A stretch of DNA of 64,000 bases from positions 1 to 64,000 of the forward strand of contig NZ_KI273065.1 of the NCBI RefSeq assembly GCF_000469545.1. The letters are read 5' to 3'. The notes under the pieces were generated by a model. The model was given only the letters and a program-made list of their open reading frames with translations. It did not search any database and was not told the DNA's origin. The translations under genes and the position numbers were made by a program. The first letter of the stretch is position 1. Every line of letters begins with the position of its first letter. This stretch comes from Mitsuokella sp. oral taxon 131 str. W9106. GTDB lineage: Bacteria > Bacillota > Negativicutes > Selenomonadales > Selenomonadaceae. Below are positions 40,832 to 49,639 of the stretch, in pieces.

Positions 40832-42211
40832 ATGGAGAAACGAGAATCCACCGAAATCACCGCATCACACCATCCAAACGACCCAAACGACCAAAACGAC
40901 GGATCTGCGCTCATTAAGCCATTTGCGCAGATCCAGGCAAAGCTTCGCCTGCTGCTCCTCACGGGCCAGCTCCTCATGGAAAACGGCGCAGATACCGACC
41001 GCACCAGCCGCGACATGATGCGCACGGCTGCCTACATGGGGATCCCAAAGGACGAAATCCACCTGCACGTCATGTATACGACGCTCATGCTCAACATCAA
41101 CGATGAGACGCACAGCTATACGGAATTCCGCAAGTGCACGCGCCATGTCGTCAACATGACGACGCTCTCCGCCGTCAGCAAGCTCTCCTGGCGCGCGCTG
41201 CGCGAGAACTATACCCTTGACTCGTTTGCGCAGGCACTCGAAGGAATCGCCGTATGCGCGCGCGCCTATTCCTTCCCGATCATGGCGCTTGGCGCAGGTG
41301 CGGCATGCGGCGGCTTCTGCAAGCTCTTTGGGGGAAGCTGGCTCGACTTCTTCCTGACTGCCGTCTGCGCGATATTCGGCTTCTACGTGCGCCGCGCCTG
41401 CACGAACTACGGCTTCAATCCCTATGCCGTCATTGCCATCACATCGTTTGCCGCAACGTGGCTCGCCTACTGCACGCACTTCGTTACGGGCACGATGAAC
41501 TGGTACCCGATGATTTCGTGCACGCTCTTTCTCGTGCCCGGCGTGCCGATCATCAATGCCGTAGATGATTTCCTAAACAATTTCATTGTCTCCGGCATGA
41601 CACGCGCCCTGCACACGCTGCTCGTCACAGGCAGCATGACGTTCGGCATCGTCATCGCCGTCTGGCTAGGAAACGTTGAGGACTTTACAACGGTCAGCCT
41701 GCAGCCCGACAATATCTACTTTTCCCAGGCCATCGCGGCAGCGATTGCCTCCGTCGGCTTCTCGCTCATCTTCAACGTGCCAAAACGCCTGCTCCCCGTC
41801 ATTGCCGCCGGCGGCATCATCACGGTGCTCATCCGCAATGTCGCCGTGCTGCAGTTCGGCATGCCGCAGGCCGCCGGCTCATTTCTCGGCGCGGCCGTCG
41901 TAGGGCTTTTGGCGCTTCGCGCCATCCACATTTTTCATACGCCGAACATCGTGCTGACGATTCCCTCCGCGATCCCGATGATCCCAGGCGTCCTGCTCTT
42001 CCGCCTGCTCTTCGCGCTCATGAACATCCGCACGATTGACAGCGCGGCGCTGCTCGCCGGCCTTCGGAGCGGCGTCGAGGCGATCACCATCATCATCGCG
42101 ATTGCGGTCGGCGTCGCCATCCCGAACATCTTCATCCATCGCTACATCGAACGCAATAAGCAGCAGATGATCAACGGCCTGCTCGCAAGACGCTACGAAA
42201 ACGAAGGATGA
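40832..42211 (+). CDS. ThrE-type threonine/serine exporter
   Basis: A 459-aa inner-membrane protein combining the two ThrE domains that in E. coli are split into YjjP and YjjB. The cytoplasmic N-part (about 30-145) has LTGQLLMENGADTDRTSRDM and IHLHVMYTTLMLNI. About ten membrane helices follow (from about 150), with the conserved FLVPGVPIINAVDDF and IPSAIPMIPGVLLFR. The N-terminus bears an odd short repeat, HHPNDPNDQND. Relatives export threonine and serine (Corynebacterium ThrE) or succinate (YjjPB), so substrate is uncertain. AGGAG precedes the ATG by about 14 bp. Confidence 0.9.
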   Translation: MEKRESTEITASHHPNDPNDQNDGSALIKPFAQIQAKLRLLLLTGQLLMENGADTDRTSRDMMRTAAYMGIPKDEIHLHVMYTTLMLNINDETHSYTEFRKCTRHVVNMTTLSAVSKLSWRALRENYTLDSFAQALEGIAVCARAYSFPIMALGAGAACGGFCKLFGGSWLDFFLTAVCAIFGFYVRRACTNYGFNPYAVIAITSFAATWLAYCTHFVTGTMNWYPMISCTLFLVPGVPIINAVDDFLNNFIVSGMTRALHTLLVTGSMTFGIVIAVWLGNVEDFTTVSLQPDNIYFSQAIAAAIASVGFSLIFNVPKRLLPVIAAGGIITVLIRNVAVLQFGMPQAAGSFLGAAVVGLLALRAIHIFHTPNIVLTIPSAIPMIPGVLLFRLLFALMNIRTIDSAALLAGLRSGVEAITIIIAIAVGVAIPNIFIHRYIERNKQQMINGLLARRYENEG

Positions 42212-42284
42212 ACCCCGTCCGTCAAAACGAGCCTTTTCCATGCAAGCGATAGCTAAATAGAATCGTTTTTATGCGGTTTGCCTA

Positions 42285-42313
42285 TTGCAAAAGTTTTGAT
42301 TCTTCTTTATTCT
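42285..42313 (+). promoter_or_regulatory. Possible promoter of the DASS transporter
   Basis: TTGCAA (42285-42290), 17 bp, TATTCT (42308-42313) in the 169-bp AT-rich gap before the transporter. The -10 is only a partial match. Confidence 0.4.
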
Positions 42314-42380
42314 ATGTACGTGGATATCGTTATTCTTTTCATTCATTTATGTCAACATTACTTTTTAGGAGGCGATTGCT

Positions 42381-43925
42381 ATGGACAAAATGAGCAAGGA
42401 AGCACTCGCGGTCAAAAGAGCCGAACAAGCATTTGACCGCAAACGGCGCACCATTGGTCTATTCGGCGGGCCAATTCTCGCGATCCTCGTCTTTTTGACA
42501 TCGATCAACGGACTCACACTTGAGGCGCATAAGCTTCTCGCCATCATGGTGCTCGTCGCAATTTGGTGGATCACGGAGCCTGTTCCCATCCCCGTCACTT
42601 CGCTGATCGGGCCAACGCTCGCCGTTGTGACGGGTGTCGTACCTGCAAATGCAGCATTCGCCGCATTTGCCAATCCGATGATTTTCCTCTTCATGGGCGG
42701 CTTCATCCTCGCAAAGGCCATGATGACACACGGACTCGACAAACGATTTGCTTACTGGCTGCTCTCACGTTCATGGGTTGGATCGAATCCAAAGCGCATC
42801 TTCCTCGCCGTCGGTCTCGCCGCAGCACTCTGCTCCGGCTGGGTCAGCAATACGGCAACAGCCGCGATGATGTTCCCGATCTGCCTTGGCCTTTTGACAT
42901 CCATCAAAGAAATGTTTGCAGCAAACGGTCGCGAAATCGACCTGCACGAGTATAAGTACGCAACGGGTCTCATGCTCATGACGGCGTATGCCTGCTCGAT
43001 CGGCGGCGTCCTGACACCGATCGGCACGCCACCAAACCTCATCATGCTCGGCTTCCTCGATCAGATGTGCGATATTCACATCTCGTTCTTCGAGTGGATG
43101 ACGTGGGGTGTCATCGCGATGATCGTCTACTTCATCATCGCCTACATCGCACTCTACCGCATGTTCCCGGCAGACGTCGAACGAATCGACGGCGCAGAGG
43201 ACTTCATCCGCACGAAGATCCATGAGCTCGGCGGATGGACACGCGCACAGAAGAACACGACGATCGCGTTCCTCATCGCCGTCGTCCTTTGGATCACGCC
43301 CGGCTTCCTCTCCATCGCACTCGGCAGCACTTCACCGGTGCTCAAGATGTACTCGCGCCTCTTCCCGGAGGCAGTCGCCGCAATGCTCGGCGCGCTCATC
43401 CTCTTTCTCCTGCCGATCAACTTCAAGGAGCGTAAGTTCACGCTCGCTTGGAAGGACGCCATGGCAGGCATTGAGTGGGGCACGCTCATCCTCTTCGGCG
43501 GCGGTCTCGCGATGGGCGGCATGATGTACAAGACGGGTCTTTCAAAATGGGTCGGCGACGCAATCGTCGGCACGATGGGCGGCGAGCCCTCGATGGTCGC
43601 CATGGTCGCGATCTTCTCCGTCATGGCACTCCTGCTCTCCGAGCTCACGAGCCACACAGCCGCGACGAATATGATCGGTCCTCTCGCCATCACGGCGGCA
43701 GTCTCTGCCGGCATGAGCCCCGTCCCCGTTGCAGTCGGTATTGCGCTTTCCGCATCGCTCGGCTTCATGCTCCCGGTCTCGACACCGCCGAACGCGATCG
43801 TCTACGCGTCTGGTTACATTCCCATCACGAAAATGATCCATACGGGCGTCATCATCGACGTGCTCGGCATCGCCTGCGTCACGATCCCGCTCGTCCTCTA
43901 CTTCGTCACTTGGGTCGTTGGATAG
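42381..43925 (+). CDS. DASS/SLC13-family carboxylate:Na+ symporter
   Basis: A 514-aa membrane protein of the divalent-anion:Na+ symporter family. Two inverted halves each carry the substrate/Na+ motif: SNTATAAMMFPICLGL (about residues 153-168) and SHTAATNMIGPLAIT (about 429-443), the SNT-like clamps of VcINDY. The family signature GFMLPVSTPPNAIVYASGYIPITKMI lies near the C-terminus. Likely substrates are succinate, malate, fumarate or citrate, which fits the fumarate reductase and citrate genes in the window, but the exact substrate is inferred. TTAGGAGG stands upstream of the ATG. Confidence 0.92.
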   Translation: MDKMSKEALAVKRAEQAFDRKRRTIGLFGGPILAILVFLTSINGLTLEAHKLLAIMVLVAIWWITEPVPIPVTSLIGPTLAVVTGVVPANAAFAAFANPMIFLFMGGFILAKAMMTHGLDKRFAYWLLSRSWVGSNPKRIFLAVGLAAALCSGWVSNTATAAMMFPICLGLLTSIKEMFAANGREIDLHEYKYATGLMLMTAYACSIGGVLTPIGTPPNLIMLGFLDQMCDIHISFFEWMTWGVIAMIVYFIIAYIALYRMFPADVERIDGAEDFIRTKIHELGGWTRAQKNTTIAFLIAVVLWITPGFLSIALGSTSPVLKMYSRLFPEAVAAMLGALILFLLPINFKERKFTLAWKDAMAGIEWGTLILFGGGLAMGGMMYKTGLSKWVGDAIVGTMGGEPSMVAMVAIFSVMALLLSELTSHTAATNMIGPLAITAAVSAGMSPVPVAVGIALSASLGFMLPVSTPPNAIVYASGYIPITKMIHTGVIIDVLGIACVTIPLVLYFVTWVVG

Positions 43926-43941
43926 CAAATGAGAATCTGTC

Positions 43942-43970
43942 TTGACACATATCCCTCCATCGTATATAAC
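43942..43970 (+). promoter_or_regulatory. Strong promoter of the HMA gene
   Basis: Consensus TTGACA (43942-43947), 17 bp, TATAAC (43965-43970). It lies 16 bp past the DASS stop and 47 bp before the HMA gene, giving that gene its own start. Confidence 0.75.
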
Positions 43971-44016
43971 TAAGGAGACGGGCTTGCTCGCAAAATGAAT
44001 CGTTGGAGGGATTTCC

Positions 44017-44382
44017 ATGATAGCTACCATAATCGTCGGTCTTGTCGTGCTCGCCGCACTCTTCTTCGCCCTGAAAGGCGTCTTAAAGCATTGGCGCGGA
44101 GAAAGTTCATGCTGCGGCGGTGACGGGATCGCCGCACCGCCGAAAAAGAAACTCGACGCCCCCATCCTCGGCCACAAGATCATCACAATCGAGGGTATGA
44201 CGTGCGGCAACTGCAAGATCCGCGTCGAGCAAGCGCTGGACGAGATCAATGGTGCGGCAGCGACGGTCAACCTGCACCGCAATACCGCCGACCTCGCCAT
44301 GACGCGCACCGTCGAAGACGGCGAGATCCGCAGGGCGCTCGCCGGAAGCGGATACCGTATTATCAAAATCGAAACCGCATAA
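44017..44382 (+). CDS. Membrane-anchored heavy-metal-associated protein
   Basis: A 121-aa protein with two parts. Residues 1-37 are a membrane helix and a CCGG motif (TIIVGLVVLAALFFALKG, later SSCCGGDG), strongly like the small Cys-rich protein encoded beside feoB in this window. Residues 52-121 are an HMA (copper-chaperone) domain with metal ligands Cys63 and Cys66 in GMTCGNCK and the usual beta-alpha-beta-beta-alpha-beta pattern. It probably captures Cu+ or another soft metal on the cytoplasmic face of the inner membrane. No CopA ATPase is nearby. GGAGGG precedes the ATG and a strong terminator follows, so it is a single-gene unit. Confidence 0.85.
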   Translation: MIATIIVGLVVLAALFFALKGVLKHWRGESSCCGGDGIAAPPKKKLDAPILGHKIITIEGMTCGNCKIRVEQALDEINGAAATVNLHRNTADLAMTRTVEDGEIRRALAGSGYRIIKIETA

Positions 44383-44389
44383 TACACAG

Positions 44390-44422
44390 AATCCGCCATC
44401 TCTATTTTGATGGCGGATTTTT
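44390..44422 (+). terminator. Terminator of the HMA gene
   Basis: AATCCGCCATC (44390-44400) pairs with GATGGCGGATT (44409-44419) over an 8-nt loop, followed by TTT. Confidence 0.9.
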
Positions 44423-44505
44423 CTCGCTCAATTTTAATCTTTTTTGTCAGATTGTCTATACGGATGAATTTTTTTATGATAAGATTAGATTGTTTTCCCA
44501 TTGAA

Positions 44506-44524
44506 CTAAGGAAACGCTGATAAA
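44506..44524 (+). repeat. Left end of the decayed IS5-family element
   Basis: CTAAGGAAACGCTGATAAA lies 75 bp before the transposase start. It matches the terminal repeat of the miniature element at 50035-50109 (CTAGGGAAGCGCTGATT) at 14 of its 17 positions, so it is probably the IS left inverted repeat. No matching right end is found before glnA. Confidence 0.65.
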
Positions 44525-44598
44525 TTCTTTCGTTGCGTGTTTTTGCCTCCGAAAGATTACAATAAAGGGAAGAAGCAGCGCGATGAGGGAGAGAAAAA

Positions 44599-45329
44599 AT
44601 GATGCAACAAACCTTTACAGACATGGAATACGCAAACCGCAAGAGAACAACACGACGGGAAGCCTTTCTGGAAGCTCCTTTTTGGAAACTATGGAATCCA
44701 TCGTTCCTTGGAACGAATGGATGAAACTTATTGCGCCGTTCTATGTCCAGAAAGGGCACGGCAGGGAACGGGATTCCACTGGAAACCATGCTGCGGATGC
44801 ACCTCATGCAGAACTGGTTCGGTCTTTTTGGCGAGGGCATCGAGGAGGCCATTTACGACAGCTACGCCATGAAACGCTTTCTGAAGATTGACTGTTCCAC
44901 AGAACAGACACCCGACATCGCCTGCAAGATTTTCGATGGTGTGAACAGCGGCTGGATGCTCCAAGACTCATCATGCACGGCGGGACGATTGTTGACGCAA
45001 CGATCATCCATGCACCGAGTTCAACCAAGGACGCGACGGAGCCCCGCGATCCCGGGATGCACTCCACCAAGAAGGGAAATCCGTGGTTCTTCGGCATGAA
45101 GATCCATTCCGGCGCGGATGCCGGGACCGGCTATGTCCATACGATTGCCGCAGCAGCTGCCAACGTGCACGACATTGCGAGGGCTCATGCACGGATCCGC
45201 AAAGATGATCCTATTGTCTATAGTGATTTGGGCTATCTCGGCGTGGAAAAGCGCACGGAAATCCGAGAGAGCCCCACTCTTTCAGACGTGGACTATCGCA
45301 TTGCCCAAAGCTCTCGCAGAACCGCATGA
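44599..45329 (+). pseudogene. IS5-family transposase, frameshifted and truncated
   Basis: Remains of a DDE transposase of the IS5 family. The reading starts at ATG 44599 (MMQQTFTDMEYANRKRTT), shifts frame near 44675 (ESIVPWNEWMKLIAPFY), again near 44760 (GIPLETMLRMHLMQNWFGLF and IYDSYAMKRFLKI), and again near 44965 (MHGGTIVDATIIHAPSSTKDA, GMKIHSGADAGTGYVHT, VYSDLGYLG). After TPDIA a block of roughly 20-25 residues expected in the family is missing, and the C-terminus with the catalytic Glu is gone, ending at a stop at 45327. At least three frameshifts plus two deletions make it inactive. It abuts the 3' end of glnA. Confidence 0.88.
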
Positions 45330-45406
45330 CAAAAGATTCCAGCAGATTGTCCAGCAAAGAGGATCCTTTCCTTGCATGGTGGCCTCTTGGTCAGCCGATC
45401 TACGGC

Positions 45407-47293
45407 TCAAATCATGTTCTTGACGTACGAATCGTAGTGCGCTTTGAGTTCCTCGACCTTGTCATTCATCTCGACCTGCAGGCCGGATGCCGTCGCGTAA
45501 TCCCCGTCGTTTAGGGCGTGGATGAGCAGCGTGAACAGCGACTTCTCATCAATGCTGTCCTTTGCGAGATAGCTGCGAAGGTTATTGATCTTGTTCCAGT
45601 TGTAGGAGTCGAGATCCGTGACGTAGTCCGATTTGATTTCTTTTGCATTGCGCACGATATTGCGCATTTCCGGAATGATGCGGGCGATGAGCTCCGTCTT
45701 CCAGCGAAGCAGCGCACCCGAACAGAATGCATCGATGATCTGCTCGCGCAGTGCGCCACCAGCCGTGAGGACCGCGAGTTTGTCGGGATGATTCTCGAAG
45801 TTCTGCATGTTCTCCCAAACCGTTGCAGGCGGTGCGCTGAAGATACGGTTGCGCTCCTCTTCCGTATAGTCTTCGAATACGTCATCCTCACTGCGGTACG
45901 CACGATCCCTCTCAAGGTAGAACCCCGTCTCGCCCGCTTCCTTCGAGAGCTCCGCGAGGCATTCCGCCGTCGTATGTGTCACGCACGCTTCGATGCCATC
46001 GAGACATGCCGAGTAGATCGCGGCCAGGACGAGGTACGTATTCGTGTACGGGTTGCAGGCCCGAAGCTCAAAACGCGTCGCATACGGATTGCCGAGGTCG
46101 CGGATGAGACCGGCGAGAATCGTGCGGTTGCGCGACGGAATCTCCGGCGTATGCCCCAGCGAGGTGACGACGCAGACCGGTGCCTCAAAGCCTGGCTTCA
46201 AGCGGTTCAGCGAATCGTTCGTCGCGGAAACAAACGGATTGATGACTTCGTAATTCTTCAAAAGACCCATGAGCGCGCCATAGCCGACTGCACTCATGAA
46301 ATCCTTCTTCTGATCGTCTGCCGTGAAGAGATTGTGCAGCTTGCCATCCTTCGTGACGGCCGCCATTCCGATATGCGTATGTTCGCCGTTTCCTGCAAGC
46401 CCGATCATCGGCTTTGCCTTGAAGTTGACTTCCAATCCAATCGTGCGGAAGACTTCCTTGACGATCGTGCGGACGAAAAGCTCATTGTCTGCTGCCTGCA
46501 GCGCATCGGCAAAACGCCAGTCGATCTCAAGCTGCTCGCATACGTGCGTCATCTGGCCGCTCTCGTCGATCTGCGCCTTGAGCCCGCCGACTTCCTTATG
46601 TCCCATCTCGACCTTGAAACCATATCGATCGAGTACCGTAAGGCACTGCTCCAGTGCCGTGCGGACAATGCCGTGCGTGCGCTCCCAGTACTGCTCGGAG
46701 AGCACCTGGGAGGCGGACATCTCTTCGATTGCCGCCTCCTCGAGCGGCGTCTTGACCCAAAACTCCAGCTCCGTCGCGGAAGTGAACTGGATGTCCGTGA
46801 TGTCGTTGCCGTTCACGCTGCCAATGCCTGCAACCTGCGGATGCTTCTTGAAAAGCGCGAGGAGTTCTTTCCTGACGTATACGAGTGTATCGGCGAGTAC
46901 GGCACGCGAGTCAACGCGCTTGCCCTCGTGGATGAGGAACGAAGGGATCCGAAGCGTTCCAACGGGTTTTTCCATCGTCTCATCGAAATTTTCCATGTTG
47001 TAATCGACGAACCAATTGACGGACGGATCGATCGGCATGTCGACCTTTGCATTGTTGAGCGTTGCAATGCCCGTGAGAACGACAGACGAACCATCGGTCT
47101 GAACAGCCGTGCCTGCGTAGAATTCATCAATGTCTTTCAAGAAGATGCGGACAGGGATTTTTTCATCCGTGTCGTTGCCCGCCATATCGATGCCGACGAG
47201 GGAGACAAACTGAATCTCAGGATGCTCCTGCAGGGATTGCAAAATATCCTCTTTGTTGGAATTGGCAGGAATTACATATAGAAGCTCGTTCAT
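45407..47293 (-). CDS. glnA: Glutamine synthetase, long form
   Basis: A 628-aa glutamine synthetase, much longer than GSI (about 440-470 aa) and shorter than GSIII (about 700 aa). The catalytic region is recognisable: SATELEFWVKTP with the metal-binding Glu, GHKEVGGLKAQIDE, the NGEHTHIG block, PSRNRTILAG (ATP/glutamate-binding arginine), and RFELRACNPYTNTYLVLAAIYSACLDGIE. The roughly 170 C-terminal residues form a helical extension (YTEEERNRIFSAPPATVWENM, LRWKTELIARIIPEMRNIV). Start 47293 with AAAGGGAG upstream; thirteen earlier codons are leader. It condenses ammonium and glutamate in the cytoplasm. Expression probably passes through the leader hairpin at 47328-47398. Confidence 0.92.
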   Translation of the reverse strand: MNELLYVIPANSNKEDILQSLQEHPEIQFVSLVGIDMAGNDTDEKIPVRIFLKDIDEFYAGTAVQTDGSSVVLTGIATLNNAKVDMPIDPSVNWFVDYNMENFDETMEKPVGTLRIPSFLIHEGKRVDSRAVLADTLVYVRKELLALFKKHPQVAGIGSVNGNDITDIQFTSATELEFWVKTPLEEAAIEEMSASQVLSEQYWERTHGIVRTALEQCLTVLDRYGFKVEMGHKEVGGLKAQIDESGQMTHVCEQLEIDWRFADALQAADNELFVRTIVKEVFRTIGLEVNFKAKPMIGLAGNGEHTHIGMAAVTKDGKLHNLFTADDQKKDFMSAVGYGALMGLLKNYEVINPFVSATNDSLNRLKPGFEAPVCVVTSLGHTPEIPSRNRTILAGLIRDLGNPYATRFELRACNPYTNTYLVLAAIYSACLDGIEACVTHTTAECLAELSKEAGETGFYLERDRAYRSEDDVFEDYTEEERNRIFSAPPATVWENMQNFENHPDKLAVLTAGGALREQIIDAFCSGALLRWKTELIARIIPEMRNIVRNAKEIKSDYVTDLDSYNWNKINNLRSYLAKDSIDEKSLFTLLIHALNDGDYATASGLQVEMNDKVEELKAHYDSYVKNMI

Positions 47294-47327
47294 TTTATAC
47301 TCCCTTTCAAACAAAACAACGCGCAGC

Positions 47328-47398
47328 GGCAATAAAAAACGCGCGGAAAAGACCTTCCCGCTAAAACAGGTGGATTCTCTCCGCGCGGCTCCATTGCC
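47328..47398 (-). promoter_or_regulatory. Attenuator-like leader of glnA
   Basis: In the transcribed leader, CGCGCGGA (47380-47387) pairs with TCCGCGCG (47340-47347), directly followed by six T (47334-47339): an intrinsic terminator ahead of the gene. GGCAAT (47393-47398) and ATTGCC (47328-47333) can close an outer stem around it. A terminator between promoter and start codon implies conditional read-through, as in nitrogen-responsive attenuation. I could not match the 32-nt loop to a known riboswitch, T-box or ANTAR target. Confidence 0.65.
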
Positions 47399-47423
47399 AA
47401 AATGCTATTGATTTACGGCATTC

Positions 47424-47452
47424 ATGATAGCATAGAACCAGCAGCTTGTAAA
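47424..47452 (-). promoter_or_regulatory. Promoter of glnA
   Basis: Minus strand TTTACA (47447-47452), 17 bp, TATCAT (47424-47429); both hexamers match consensus at five of six positions. Transcription would begin near 47417, leaving a leader of about 125 nt. Confidence 0.75.
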
Positions 47453-47481
47453 GCACTTTTCCGTGTATACACGACCAAATA

Positions 47482-47520
47482 CAAAAGAGGGCATCTCTTT
47501 TTCAGAAGATGCCCCTTTTG
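47482..47520 (-). terminator. Terminator of the feo operon
   Basis: CAAAAGGGGCATCT and AGATGCCCTCTTTTG (minus strand, one bulge) form the stem, continuing into TTTTGTATTT. It begins right after the stop of the Cys-rich protein gene. Confidence 0.85.
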
Positions 47521-47522
47521 TG

Positions 47523-47693
47523 CTATTTCTTGATCGGTGCTGTGAAGGAGCGGCAGGAACTGCAATGCCCGCTGCACGAACGGCAGCTTCCGCCGCAGCA
47601 ATCCTCCCTTCCCGCACGAAAGTTTCGGTATATATGGCGAAGCGCAAAGAAAAGCGCAATGACCAAAACAACGCCGACGACGAAGGTCGCCAT
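47523..47693 (-). CDS. FeoB-associated Cys-rich membrane protein
   Basis: A 56-aa protein: membrane helix at about 3-19 (TFVVGVVLVIALFFALR), a basic turn, then a cluster of cysteines (DCCGGSCRSCSGHCSSC) and a short tail. Such proteins commonly follow feoB in Firmicutes and are thought to assist iron delivery or FeoB assembly. The longest frame runs 28 codons further, overlapping feoB, but ATG 47693 has GGAGGAGGG upstream and begins the membrane helix. Its first 35 residues are closely similar to the N-terminus of the HMA protein at 44017. Confidence 0.88.
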   Translation of the reverse strand: MATFVVGVVLVIALFFALRHIYRNFRAGREDCCGGSCRSCSGHCSSCRSFTAPIKK

Positions 47694-47730
47694 AAGAATC
47701 CCTCCTCCATCTACGAGGCTGCTCCCGCTA

Positions 47731-49626
47731 TCAGAAGCCAAGCGCACGCCCGACTTGGTAGACGACCAGCGAAACAAACCAAGCGATCACGAACATGTAG
47801 ACGGCAGAGAAGGCGACCCATTTCCAGCCGCCCGCTTCCTTCTTGATCGTGCCAAGCGCCGTTACGCACGGCGTATAAAGCTGCGAGAATACCATGAAGG
47901 AAAATGCCGAAAGACTCGTGAACGCGGATGCCATGCCCGTCTGAAGCATCGTAGAGGCCGTATCCGCCGCATCCTCCGCCTCGGTCGAAACATCGCCCGC
48001 ACCGTAGAGAACACCGATCGTCGCAACAACCGTTTCCTTTGCCATGATGCCCGACAGGACGGCCGCGCCTGCTTCCCACGTTGCAAAACCTTGGAATACG
48101 AAAAGTTTTGACATCCAACTGCCGATCGATGCGAGAATGCTATCCTCGATCTCGCACGGTCCGCTGAAATTGTAATTCGACATGACCCAAAGCAGGACAG
48201 ATGCCACGAAGATGATCGTACCGGCTTTGACCAGGTAGCCTTTCCCCTTATCCCAAGTCTCTAGAAGAACCGACTTCATATCCGGCATGCGATACGGCGG
48301 CAGCTCTAAAAGGAATGTAGAACCCTTCGCCTTGAATAGCGTCGAGCCGAGTACTTTGGCTACGATGATCGCCATAGCCATGCCGATAATGTACATCGCG
48401 AATACGACATTGGCGGCATTATGGGGGAAAAACATCGCCGCGAAAAGCGCCATGATCGGCAGTTTTGCACCGCAAGTAAGGAACGGCGTAACGAGGATCG
48501 AGATCATGCGGTCCTTTTCCGAGTCAAGCGCACGCGCCCCCATAATAGACGGAACCCCGCAGCCGAAGCCCATCATGAGCGGCATGATGCCTTTGCCCGT
48601 CAGGCCGCAGCGACGCATGATCGGATCCATGATGAATGCGATACGCGCCATGTAGCCCGTACCATCCAAAAACGAGAGGCAGAAGAACAGGACGAAAATG
48701 AGCGGTACGAACGTGAGCACGGCGCCAACGCCAGCAATGATGCCGTCCGTGACAAGCGACACCATCCAGTCTGCAACGCCCGCCGCCTCAAGCCCATCCT
48801 TTGCGAGGTTCAGGAAATCATCGTTTATGAGATCCTCCAGCGCATCCGCGATAGGCTGGCCAATCCAAGTAAAGGTAATCTGGAATACCGCGTAGAGAAT
48901 CAGGAGGAATATCGGCAGTGCGAGAATGCCGTTCGCGAGAAACCGATCCATTTTCTCAGAGCGCGTTGCGCCGACATTTCGGAATGTAACCGCCTTTGCT
49001 ACCACTTTGTCAATGAGTGCATAACGCGCTTCGATGATTTCCTCATCTTTCTGTGCATCCGTTTTTTCACTCGCCCGAATCGCATGCACTTTTGCGATGT
49101 GATCCTTTACAAGCTGGCTCGGCTCATAATTTTCCATGACCGTACTCGTGAAAACGTCGAGCAGCTTCTTTGTGCTCTTGCTGCTGCGGCCAACCGTCTC
49201 GACGACGGGCATGCCGAATGCCTCTTCGAGCTTTGCCGTATCAATTTCGACTCCGCGGCGCGCAGCATCGTCCTGCATGTTGAGATCGATGAGAAGCGGT
49301 ATGTCCTGCTCGAGAAGCTGTACGGTAAGGAAGAGATTGCGCTCGATGTTTGAGCTGTCCACGACATCCACGACGAGGTCGAGCTTCGTGTTCAACAAGT
49401 AGTCTATGACGATTTTTTCTTCCGGTGACCGCGCGTTGACACTGTACGTGCCGGGAAGATCGACGATCGAAATCGCGCGATCCATGTAGCGTGTGTAACC
49501 AACTTTTTTATCGACCGTGACGCCCGGCCAGTTGCCGATTTTCTGACGTGCTCCCGTCAGTTCATTGAAAATGGTCGATTTTCCGGTATTCGGATTGCCG
49601 GTAAGTGCGACTGCGAGTGTTGCCAT
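47731..49626 (-). CDS. feoB: Ferrous iron transporter FeoB
   Basis: A 631-aa Fe2+ transporter: N-terminal G domain (G1 GNPNTGKST at 10-18, G3 DLPGTYS, G4-like residues in LIDLNMQDDA), guanine-dissociation-inhibitor helices (about 165-215), and the membrane part with eight or so helices and two Gate motifs (FVLFFCLSFLDGTGYMARIAFI, FGCGVPSIMGARAL). It is shorter than E. coli FeoB (773 aa), as usual for Firmicutes types. It begins 13 bp after feoA and is followed by the Cys-rich protein gene. Confidence 0.95.
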   Translation of the reverse strand: MATLAVALTGNPNTGKSTIFNELTGARQKIGNWPGVTVDKKVGYTRYMDRAISIVDLPGTYSVNARSPEEKIVIDYLLNTKLDLVVDVVDSSNIERNLFLTVQLLEQDIPLLIDLNMQDDAARRGVEIDTAKLEEAFGMPVVETVGRSSKSTKKLLDVFTSTVMENYEPSQLVKDHIAKVHAIRASEKTDAQKDEEIIEARYALIDKVVAKAVTFRNVGATRSEKMDRFLANGILALPIFLLILYAVFQITFTWIGQPIADALEDLINDDFLNLAKDGLEAAGVADWMVSLVTDGIIAGVGAVLTFVPLIFVLFFCLSFLDGTGYMARIAFIMDPIMRRCGLTGKGIMPLMMGFGCGVPSIMGARALDSEKDRMISILVTPFLTCGAKLPIMALFAAMFFPHNAANVVFAMYIIGMAMAIIVAKVLGSTLFKAKGSTFLLELPPYRMPDMKSVLLETWDKGKGYLVKAGTIIFVASVLLWVMSNYNFSGPCEIEDSILASIGSWMSKLFVFQGFATWEAGAAVLSGIMAKETVVATIGVLYGAGDVSTEAEDAADTASTMLQTGMASAFTSLSAFSFMVFSQLYTPCVTALGTIKKEAGGWKWVAFSAVYMFVIAWFVSLVVYQVGRALGF

Positions 49627-49639
49627 TTCCGTGCCCCCC

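Noticed and set aside
40741-41025. 95-codon extension of the M48 protease
   Set aside because: It would run antisense through the start of the ThrE-type gene and the promoter palindrome; the signal peptide begins at 40740.
44599-45329. Intact IS element
   Set aside because: The transposase has three frame changes, an internal deletion and no C-terminal catalytic Glu, and only one end is recognisable.
47328-47398. T-box or known glutamine riboswitch in the glnA leader
   Set aside because: A partial GGTGG...CCGCG-like string exists only on the opposite strand, and no specifier stem or known glutamine motif core could be found.
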